Notes under the pieces: model-generated
Seen by the model: the letters and a program-made list of their open reading frames with translations, nothing else
What the model was told of the DNA's origin: nothing
The model's database searches: none
Shown: positions 8,988 to 14,929 of the stretch, in pieces
Layout of the letters: every line of letters begins with the position of its first letter
Numbering within the stretch: the first letter of the stretch is position 1
NCBI GenBank assembly: GCA_964533215.1
Contig: CAZHLJ010000008.1
Span: 44,732 to 108,731 of the forward strand
Direction of reading: 5' to 3'
From: Bact-08 sp964533215
GTDB taxonomy: Bacteria > Bacteroidota > Bacteroidia > Bacteroidales > UBA932
DNA length: 64,000 bases
Translations under genes and position numbers: made by a program

Positions 8988-9247
8988 TGTTTTATAACGA
9001 TATCGAATTTAACACACTTGTCAAGAAATGACTGAACTTCTGTTTTGCACTGCTCCTGAGAGATATTGTACTCTGAAAGGAGGTTTGAGATTATTTCCTC
9101 AAGCGTTTTTGGTTGTTCTATTAGCGTCCAAATTCGCTTACCAACAGGATTTAAACCAAAATAATTGCCATTGTTAATGTGCATAATTACTTGATGGTTG
9201 TCTATTTCTCCATCAATAACATTTACTAATCTGCTATATTTCTCCAT
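8984..9247 (-). CDS. Lasso peptide B1 protein (PqqD-like RiPP recognition element)
   Basis: 87 residues, a stand-alone PqqD-family domain: a beta-hairpin with HINNGNYFGLNPVGKRIWTLIEQ, then a winged-helix stretch TLEEIISNLLSEYNIS and a C-terminal helix. In lasso systems with split B proteins this RRE binds the precursor leader through an aromatic-x-x-Pro motif and presents it to B2. Both candidate precursors in this window carry that motif as WSTP and WISP. It lies 95 bases after the sulfotransferase on the same strand and overlaps B2 by 4 bases. No second B1 is found in the window. Confidence 0.88.
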   Translation of the reverse strand: MEKYSRLVNVIDGEIDNHQVIMHINNGNYFGLNPVGKRIWTLIEQPKTLEEIISNLLSEYNISQEQCKTEVQSFLDKCVKFDIVIKQ

Positions 9248-9342
9248 CTTTTTAGGTGTTTTATTGATCTCCTTTAATCAACATCTAACTTTTATACTCT
9301 TCACATTATTATCACCAAGATAATATTATCTTTTCAAATAGC

Positions 9343-10203
9343 CTAAACAGTTAAATTTCCTTCTTTATCTATATATCCGAACGCTTTCATAGTATCATAG
9401 TTATATTCGACTATTCTGTTTATTTGCTCCGCTGTTAGATAATCTTTATAGTTGCCTATCTTTCCTTTCCAGAAGAAGTTTTGGCAATGCTGTTTTTTCT
9501 CAATAAAGCCATTCTCCTTTTCTAATTGTTGTAGCACCCTAAAGTCACTATTAGCAATCGCTTTTTTTAAGCGATGCTCTTCATAATCCAAACCGATGAA
9601 TCGGATAATTAACTCAAAAGTCTCTACCGGATTTTGGAGCATATCTTCGTATCTGACAAAGTGAACAGGAATTAATGATTGCGTTTCCCAGCTTTCTATA
9701 TGGCATTTCCATGACTTTAAGATTTGCCGTAGCTGTCCATTTTTCTTTCCTCCGAGGGTAGCATTTTCGTCTAAAATTTGGTTAACCTTTTCTTCAATTT
9801 TGCTATCACTATGATTAGCAAATGATACACAAACATCTAACGGATTGCGTACAAAGTATACTGAACATTTGCTGTATTGCTCTGGGAAAAGAGGTTTGTT
9901 ATATGAATTAGTTGTATAGGCATCATGGACTTTCTTGTAGCATACTTCATTTTTTCTTGCATACTCTTCAGAAAAAGCTTTGTACATATCTGGACGCCAC
10001 AAGTCAACCTCATCTCCTGTCAGTTCAAACGGATTCAAACCAACAATCTCTTCAAAATCAATGGCACTACTTGCTATCCGAGCGCTTTGAATTTCCTCTA
10101 AAGAGAGAGGCTCGTTGGTCTTATTCAGATAATTCGATAAAAACATCCGAAACCAGGTGTTTCCTGATTTTGGATATGAGGTAAGCCATACAATATTTTT
10201 CAT
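9343..10203 (-). CDS. PAPS-dependent sulfotransferase in the lasso cluster
   Basis: 286 residues, a full-length Sulfotransfer_1-type enzyme. The 5'-phosphosulfate-binding loop YPKSGNTW is at 10-17 and the 3'-phosphate-binding segment VYFVRNPLDVCVSFANHS is at about 115-132. A WKGKIGNYKDYLT stretch near the C-terminus resembles the conserved RKGxxGDWKN cofactor motif. These enzymes transfer sulfate from PAPS to hydroxyl or amine groups. It lies 3 bases downstream of the kinase and shares its transcript with B1 and B2, so a tailoring role on the peptide is the natural inference; Ser and Thr occur in the predicted cores. I do not know of a characterised sulfated lasso peptide, so the substrate is open. 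Confidence 0.87.
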   Translation of the reverse strand: MKNIVWLTSYPKSGNTWFRMFLSNYLNKTNEPLSLEEIQSARIASSAIDFEEIVGLNPFELTGDEVDLWRPDMYKAFSEEYARKNEVCYKKVHDAYTTNSYNKPLFPEQYSKCSVYFVRNPLDVCVSFANHSDSKIEEKVNQILDENATLGGKKNGQLRQILKSWKCHIESWETQSLIPVHFVRYEDMLQNPVETFELIIRFIGLDYEEHRLKKAIANSDFRVLQQLEKENGFIEKKQHCQNFFWKGKIGNYKDYLTAEQINRIVEYNYDTMKAFGYIDKEGNLTV

Positions 10204-10206
10204 ATA

Positions 10207-11064
10207 CTATAATGCCTCTTCATTAATAACTAAAAGATCTGCGATCTTCTGCTTTATAAAATCCATTGCTTGCTGTATGCTACAAATTTTGGGACGAATG
10301 ATGTGCAGAACTCTGACTTTCTGTCCCAGACTTAACAGCTGAAGGCAAATGCTTTGTTCAGCCTTCGGCATTCCCTTCAAGTAAAGTTTTCGGTATATCT
10401 GATCCTTAAGTGCTTTAAACTTATTTATACCTGTAAGTTCCGAAGAGGTAAATTCATCTTTATTATGAGTATCCAGAATTATAATTAAATGTAAGGAGGA
10501 ATTCAACTCTTTACTGGATTCGTATGGGTAGTAAAACTTCTCTAAAGTTGGCCTTATTTTTCTTAAATTTTTGGGAGATAAATTAAGCTGTTCAAATGCA
10601 TCATCCCATAGTTTAATTTCTGTTTTTAGTGGGTTGATATATACCTCTCCCTCTTTTACCGAAACAGGAGTAATATCATCAGATATGAATTGTGCACTTT
10701 CTTGGCAAAAAGCTGCAGTTATTGAGGATTTACCCGCACCTGAATTTCCACAGATAATGACTCCTGCTCCTTTGTAGTTAAAAGAACTGCCATGAAATGC
10801 TAAAATCCTCCTTTGTAGTAGGACAGCTCCTTGTACAGACCCGTTTAGAAATAGCTCTACGGAATCTTTATCCGACCCTTCTTCTAAAAAAATGTTTATT
10901 ACTTCCCCCCTTTCAACATAAAATTGCGCCTGATTATAAACGTGTAAATAAAACTGATCTTCAGACACCCTGAAATGTGGTCTTTCGAATAGGGCAAAAT
11001 CTATATTTTTTGGTGGTTTTGATATGTATTTTATTTGCAGGTTATTTATAGATGTTGGATGCAT
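10207..11064 (-). CDS. HPr-kinase-like lasso peptide kinase
   Basis: 285 residues. The C-terminal half matches the HPr kinase fold: ILAFHGSSF, Walker A GNSGAGKSS at 106-114, and FISDDITPV with D129/D130. The N-terminal half is not the usual HprK regulatory domain. Kinases of this shape in lasso clusters (ThcoK, PadeK) phosphorylate the C-terminal Ser of the precursor. Both precursors in this window end in Ser, which supports that role. It is the first gene of the minus-strand operon, divergent from the cyclase. HPr serine kinase proper is unlikely because there is no PTS gene nearby. The function is inferred from family and context. Confidence 0.83.
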   Translation of the reverse strand: MHPTSINNLQIKYISKPPKNIDFALFERPHFRVSEDQFYLHVYNQAQFYVERGEVINIFLEEGSDKDSVELFLNGSVQGAVLLQRRILAFHGSSFNYKGAGVIICGNSGAGKSSITAAFCQESAQFISDDITPVSVKEGEVYINPLKTEIKLWDDAFEQLNLSPKNLRKIRPTLEKFYYPYESSKELNSSLHLIIILDTHNKDEFTSSELTGINKFKALKDQIYRKLYLKGMPKAEQSICLQLLSLGQKVRVLHIIRPKICSIQQAMDFIKQKIADLLVINEEAL

Positions 11065-11260
11065 AAATATGTCATTGATCTTCTTATACTTTTAAATCTT
11101 TTAATTTGCAATATAAATAAAATTGCTTAAATATGTAGTAGCTTATTAATATTTACCTTGTTTTGGAAGTTAAATTAATCCCATATTGCTTTTCAGGATA
11201 TTTTACACTCATGTCAAATCAGATAAACAATAAATTTTATTTAACTTTACTATTTATTAT
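11065..11260. promoter_or_regulatory. Divergent control region of lasso cluster 1
   Basis: A 196-base A/T-rich spacer between the kinase (minus) and the cyclase (plus). It must hold both promoters. For the plus strand TAACTTTA (about 11238-11245) resembles a TAnnTTTG -7 box with one mismatch at its end and lies close to the ATG. I see no convincing operator palindrome. Confidence 0.4.
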
Positions 11261-13156
11261 ATGAGCGCTATATTCGGAATAGTCAATAAAAGGGGAAAGT
11301 CAGTTGAGCAGGATAATTTAAATGCGATCTGCTCTTCTATTTTACATCGTTCAACTGATGGAAAGAGTACATGGCTTGAAGGTAATGTTGGGTTTGGTCA
11401 TTGTCTTCTAAAGATTTATCCACAGCAGGAACATGAGCATTGCCCTATTTCAGTGTTTAATTGTACTATAACTGCAGATGCCCGTTTGGATAATCGCAGT
11501 GAACTTGCTGCATCGTTAGGGATAGGCAAAGCACGGTTAATGGCGGTTAGCGACTCTGAGATAATTCTACTATCCTATAAGCGGTGGGGTAAAGATTGCG
11601 TTAATCATTTGGAAGGAGAATTTGCTTTTGCAATTTGGGACGCTAACACTCAAAAACTATTTGCCGCTACCGACCATATCGGATTTCGTCCTTTTTTTTA
11701 CTACGATTCTCCGGATCAATTCATTTTTTGCAGCGAAATTAAAGGGATTGGGGCTGTCAAACCTCTTCCAAACTATTTTAACGAGGAGAGCCTCATCCAG
11801 TACTTTTATAGTAAGGGTAAGCCAAATATTACCTACAATCAGGAGATATTTGCACTATGTGGGGGGAATGTGCTTACGTTGCAGGATGGTAACTTAAGCT
11901 ACCTCAAGTATTGGAATTTAGAATCTACAGGTAAGTACAACTTTACAAAAGACCAGGATTGGTACGATTGTACGCGTGAGTTGCTTTATCGCGCTGTAGA
12001 GAATAGGTTGAATACAGATGTACCTATAGGAGTAACTTTAAGCGGTGGACTAGATTCTACAAGCGTTGCCTGTATACTTTCAGAACTCCTGTCGAAGAAG
12101 AACAAGCCTCTCTATACCTTCTCTTCTGTACTCCCATTAGACCATAGAGGAATTGAAAAAGACGAACGTTACTATATAGACTTGGTAGGAAAGCACTGCC
12201 CTAACATTATTCAGACATATGTGGAGGCGCCTGGTGTAGGCCCTTTATCAAATTTGGATGAAGCTTTTGATATTGATGAAACTTTCCCAGTTTCTGTTGC
12301 ATACATGAATTATGCTTTACATAGTGCAGCAATGCAAAATCAAATTCGAATACTATTTAATGGTTTTGGTGGAGATTACTGGATTTCGTGGAAAGGGCAT
12401 AGTGTCGTTTATGAACTTGTCAAGAAAGGTAAGTATAAACAGGCACTAGAAATTATGCAGCAATTTAGTGTGAAGGAAAAGCAACCCTTTCATAAAATAT
12501 TTCGGATAATGTATCTTTCTCAATCTCCATACTACTCTTTTCTAAGATCGCTTTTTAGGAAGCAAAATGTGATGGGGCAAAAGATGCTTAATGATAATAT
12601 TATGAAGAGATATCATAGACAGATATCCGAAAAGGCAAAAGTTAACCACATAGACTCGTTGGTGTTAGACGTGAATCAAGGTGTAATTGGCAGGAAAGTG
12701 AGCAAGTTTTACAACAGAAGTAACTTCTATAAAATGGATACAGGAACACCTCTTTTTGATAAAAATTTATACGAGTTATTGATAGATGTACCGACTCACT
12801 GTTATTTAAACAATGGAGAAGAAAGGGGGTTAATTAGAACCATTATGGATGGAGTAATACCAGAGGAAATCAGACAAAGGTCTGATAAAAAGGCATTTTC
12901 TCCTGATTCAGCTTTGCGATTAATTGAACAAAAAGAAATAATTCTGAATGTAGTTAATCATAGTAATAACGATTTACTATTTGACAATTATCTGAATAGC
13001 AACTTATTAAAGAAGAGCCTTTGTAATGTAAAAAGTTATGAAGGGTTCCCTCCCAGCTTTGATAATAATTTTCTATTTTCGGCTAAAACAGGTATTTCGG
13101 CGACTATTTTACTTATACTTAGGGAAAAAGGATATATTTTTGATTTCAATAAATAA
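11261..13156 (+). CDS. Lasso cyclase (asparagine-synthetase-like), cluster 1
   Basis: 631 residues. The N-terminal class II glutamine amidotransferase fold begins MSAIFGIV: the nucleophilic Cys that AsnB has at position 2 is Ser here, so glutaminase activity should be absent, as in lasso C proteins. The synthetase domain carries the ATP-pyrophosphatase motif SGGLDS at 261-266. Lasso cyclases adenylate an Asp or Glu side chain and close the ring with the N-terminal amine of the core. The peptide-sized ORF 44 bases downstream and the divergent B1/B2/kinase operon favour this over free asparagine synthesis. By eye it is closely similar to the cyclase at 21651-23531 through the first 420 residues or so, and more divergent after. 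Confidence 0.9.
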   Translation: MSAIFGIVNKRGKSVEQDNLNAICSSILHRSTDGKSTWLEGNVGFGHCLLKIYPQQEHEHCPISVFNCTITADARLDNRSELAASLGIGKARLMAVSDSEIILLSYKRWGKDCVNHLEGEFAFAIWDANTQKLFAATDHIGFRPFFYYDSPDQFIFCSEIKGIGAVKPLPNYFNEESLIQYFYSKGKPNITYNQEIFALCGGNVLTLQDGNLSYLKYWNLESTGKYNFTKDQDWYDCTRELLYRAVENRLNTDVPIGVTLSGGLDSTSVACILSELLSKKNKPLYTFSSVLPLDHRGIEKDERYYIDLVGKHCPNIIQTYVEAPGVGPLSNLDEAFDIDETFPVSVAYMNYALHSAAMQNQIRILFNGFGGDYWISWKGHSVVYELVKKGKYKQALEIMQQFSVKEKQPFHKIFRIMYLSQSPYYSFLRSLFRKQNVMGQKMLNDNIMKRYHRQISEKAKVNHIDSLVLDVNQGVIGRKVSKFYNRSNFYKMDTGTPLFDKNLYELLIDVPTHCYLNNGEERGLIRTIMDGVIPEEIRQRSDKKAFSPDSALRLIEQKEIILNVVNHSNNDLLFDNYLNSNLLKKSLCNVKSYEGFPPSFDNNFLFSAKTGISATILLILREKGYIFDFNK

Positions 13157-13200
13157 TGTGGGCTTGACTGAGTCCTATGTTTAACTATAAAACAAATAAG

Positions 13201-13314
13201 ATGATAAACGAAAAAGAAAAATGGAGTACACCTGAAGTTGAGGTTATCTCTATCAATTCAGAGACTTTAGGAACGGGAATTAATAATCAAGAAGGTGATA
13301 GTTCTAATTCCTAA
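13201..13314 (+). CDS. Lasso precursor peptide 1 (predicted core GTGINNQEGDSSNS)
   Basis: 37 residues beginning MINEKEKWSTPEVEVISI. The leader has WSTPEV at 8-13, an aromatic-x-x-Pro motif expected to bind the B1 RRE. The leader probably ends SETL, placing Thr at -2 as in most lasso leaders. The core then begins with Gly and has Glu at position 8, allowing a Gly1-Glu8 ring of eight residues with the tail GDSSNS. The C-terminal Ser fits the neighbouring kinase. It starts 44 bases after the cyclase stop and is followed by two hairpins. An alternative cut before the second Gly would give a six-residue ring, which is unusual. The assignment rests on motif, size and position. Confidence 0.8.
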   Translation: MINEKEKWSTPEVEVISINSETLGTGINNQEGDSSNS

Positions 13315-13337
13315 ATGTCGCCGTTTAGGTGTTGTTG

Positions 13338-13376
13338 AGACCTTTGGGTAGACTTTCTTTTGTTGTCCAAAGGTCT
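13338..13376 (+). terminator. First hairpin after lasso precursor 1
   Basis: Stem AGACCTTTGG (13338-13347) with CCAAAGGTCT (13367-13376), 19-base loop, no long T tract directly after it. It may protect the precursor transcript's 3' end or act with the second hairpin. Confidence 0.55.
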
Positions 13377-13384
13377 AAATTAGC

Positions 13385-13417
13385 AAGGGTATCTGTTGAG
13401 GATACCCTTATGTTTTA
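13385..13417 (+). terminator. Intrinsic terminator of the lasso cyclase/precursor transcript
   Basis: Stem AAGGGTATC (13385-13393) with GATACCCTT (13401-13409), 7-base loop, followed by ATGTTTT. It ends the plus-strand cluster 1 transcript. Confidence 0.7.
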
Positions 13418-13556
13418 ATTTGGGTCTGTTGAAAAACTTTCATCCACTAATTAATTCCAATCAGATATGGAATAATCTGCGTTTTAAGAAACTAAAAGGG
13501 CGTATTATAATACTCCCCACAATTCAACCACCGGGGATGTTTATTAAGTTTAAATC

Positions 13557-14014
13557 CTATGCTGCATATTCATACCAGTCATAAGGTGTTTTTCTATCCA
13601 GACTCTGATGAGTCCGTTGATTATTATAATAGTTCAGATACTCATTAAGGCCTTTGATGAGTGTGTTCCCTTCCTCTCCCGTCCATGCTTATTGTCATTT
13701 CTTGTTCTTCAAGGTACTCTATCCATATCGGGCTGGTGAATTGCGAACCCAGGTCGGAGTTCACAATCTCCGGTTTTCCGTGCTTCGCAACAGCCTGCTT
13801 GAGTACCTTAAGGCTGCATTCTGCCCCAAGTGTGTTGGAAAGGCTCCTCCCTACAATATAGCGGCTATAAACATCAATTATGGCAGTTAAGATACTCCTC
13901 ATCAATCTTGCTCATCACATAAAGATCTTCAGGACCCTCTTCAAAAGGTTTATAATAATGAGTGCTTCTGTTCACAACAAAAAGCTCACATTGACGCCGG
14001 ATACTGAGCTTTTC
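13557..14014 (-). pseudogene. IS3-family OrfB remnant (right copy)
   Basis: Read on the minus strand: KLSIRRQCELFVVNRSTHYYKP, then DEEYLNCHN and a stop. IIDVYSRYIVGRSLSNTLG follows in a new frame from 13905, then VNSDLGSQFTSPIWIEYLEEQ with the second catalytic Asp, then ISMDGRG. After a further deletion the C-terminal signature LNEYLNYYNNQRTHQSLDRK is in another frame and ends at 13557. The first catalytic Asp region is deleted at the same YLNC junction as in the left copy, and the third catalytic (Glu) region is deleted here too. Confidence 0.85.
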
Positions 14015-14110
14015 ATACCTTAAATATTATAATGTAAAATTAGTTATACACTATTGATATTTAGATATATATCCTAGACAAAACGCGACAAAAGTAAGAC
14101 AAAAGATGAC

Positions 14111-14152
14111 AATTCGTGACCTGTTTTGTGTTTTTTAAATAGGTCACGAATT
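14111..14152. repeat. 12-base palindrome inside the right IS end region
   Basis: AATTCGTGACCT (14111-14122) and its exact inverse AGGTCACGAATT (14141-14152), 18-base loop. The same 12-mer occurs a third time inside the 3' end of mscL (14448-14459). It has no T tract, so it is probably not a terminator. Confidence 0.6.
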
Positions 14153-14216
14153 AGTCATGGAAGAGTGTCCAATTATGACCATTTTTGACTATTATTCCGG
14201 ACAAATTGAAAATAAA

Positions 14217-14266
14217 AAACCCTACAATTATTTGATATTGTAGGGTTTGTCTGACTTTTGTCCAGT
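14217..14266. repeat. Hairpin flanked by two TGTCC-type IS ends
   Basis: Stem AAACCCTACAAT (14217-14228) with ATTGTAGGGTTT (14237-14248), 8-base loop. On its left is TGTCCGG on the minus strand (14203-14197). On its right is TGTCCAGTTTTTAGAAC on the plus strand (14259), closely matching the left IS end at 7820. It could act as a bidirectional terminator. The arrangement parallels that at 7781-7826. Confidence 0.55.
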
Positions 14267-14283
14267 TTTTAGAACATTTTTAG

Positions 14284-14356
14284 TGGTCCCGGTGGGGATC
14301 GAACCCACGACCCCAACATTAAGAGTGTCGTGCTCTACCAACTGAGCTACAGAACC
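14284..14356 (-). tRNA. tRNA-Lys (anticodon CTT)
   Basis: 73 bases on the minus strand. The acceptor 5' strand GGTTCTG pairs with CGGGACC (three G-U pairs). The D arm contains AGCTCAGTTGGTAGAGC. The anticodon loop CTCTTAA gives CTT. The T arm is GTGGG-TTCGATC-CCCAC. CCA is not encoded. It borders the right IS copy, only about 80 bases away. Confidence 0.93.
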
Positions 14357-14431
14357 TGGTTAAAACCGCGGCAAAGGTAGTAATTATCGTTTAAGATGCT
14401 AATATTTTTGAAAAAAAATTTAAAAAAGATG

Positions 14432-14857
14432 CTATTTATTCTTGAGCAGGTCACGAATTTCCTTAAGCAAAACAACATCTTCGGATGGGGGAGGAGGTGT
14501 TGCCGGAGTTGCAGGAATCTCTGATTTTCTGCGATTAAGGTTGTTCATTAGCTTTATCATAGTAAATATTGCAAATGCTATGATAATGAAATCGAGTGTG
14601 ACCTGAATAAAATTGCCGTAATTGAGGGTGACAGCCGGAGAAAGTATTCCGTCAGAATTGGCAACAGCTTGTTTAAGAGTGATTTTCAAGTCTGTAAAGT
14701 TAACACCTCCTACAAGAAGACCTATGGGAGGCATGATGACATCGGAAACGAATGAAGAGACGATTTTCCCGAAAGCCCCTCCAATGATTATACCCACAGC
14801 CATGTCAATAACATTTCCGCGCATCGCAAATTGCTTGAATTCGTCTACAAATTTCAT
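14432..14857 (-). CDS. mscL: Large-conductance mechanosensitive channel MscL
   Basis: 141 residues from the ATG at 14857, chosen over an upstream Met because MscL begins MKFVDEFKQFAMRGNVIDMA. TM1 includes VGIIIGGAFGKIVSSFVSDVIMP, the conserved pore helix. A periplasmic loop follows, then TM2 (FIIIAFAIFTMIKLMNNL) and a C-terminal helix VLLKEIRDLLKN preceded by a Pro-rich linker. It opens on membrane tension to release osmolytes during osmotic downshock. It is divergent from the AspT/YidE-like transporter, with 72 bases between the two starts. Confidence 0.96.
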   Translation of the reverse strand: MKFVDEFKQFAMRGNVIDMAVGIIIGGAFGKIVSSFVSDVIMPPIGLLVGGVNFTDLKITLKQAVANSDGILSPAVTLNYGNFIQVTLDFIIIAFAIFTMIKLMNNLNRRKSEIPATPATPPPPSEDVVLLKEIRDLLKNK

Positions 14858-14929
14858 TTTGAGTATATGTTTTAGTTTATTGTTCGAATTTACAAATAAA
14901 TGTCTATTTTCGCGCCAAATTTGAAACAT

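Larger units (their letters stand above)
13470..14203 (-). mobile_element. Decayed IS3-family element, right copy (inverted)
   Basis: Opposite in orientation to the copy at 7820-8482. Its 3' terminal-repeat region is at the low-coordinate end (TTATAATACTCCCC at 13505-13518, matching 7843-7854). Its 5' end is a TGTCCGG read on the minus strand at 14203-14197. OrfA is absent. OrfB homology to the left copy begins abruptly at 14014, and 14014-14197 holds A/T-rich sequence with a 12-base palindrome. It shares the left copy's internal OrfB deletion and has a second one in the C-terminal third. It is not autonomous. It closes the accessory block that carries lasso cluster 1. Confidence 0.8.

Noticed and set aside
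10207..11064. True HPr kinase/phosphorylase of carbon control
   Set aside because: The N-terminal HprK domain is absent and there is no PTS gene nearby; context is a lasso operon.
13396..13584. Plus-strand ORF of 62 residues after precursor 1
   Set aside because: Covers a terminator and the IS end; no start signal or family likeness.
7820..14203. Composite transposon carrying lasso cluster 1
   Set aside because: The inverted IS copies suggest it, but both are truncated, both transposases are broken and no target duplication is visible. I treat them as relics, not a current mobile unit.
14217..14248. Integron attC site
   Set aside because: A hairpin with no attC core motifs and no integrase or cassette; terminator or IS-linked repeat is simpler.
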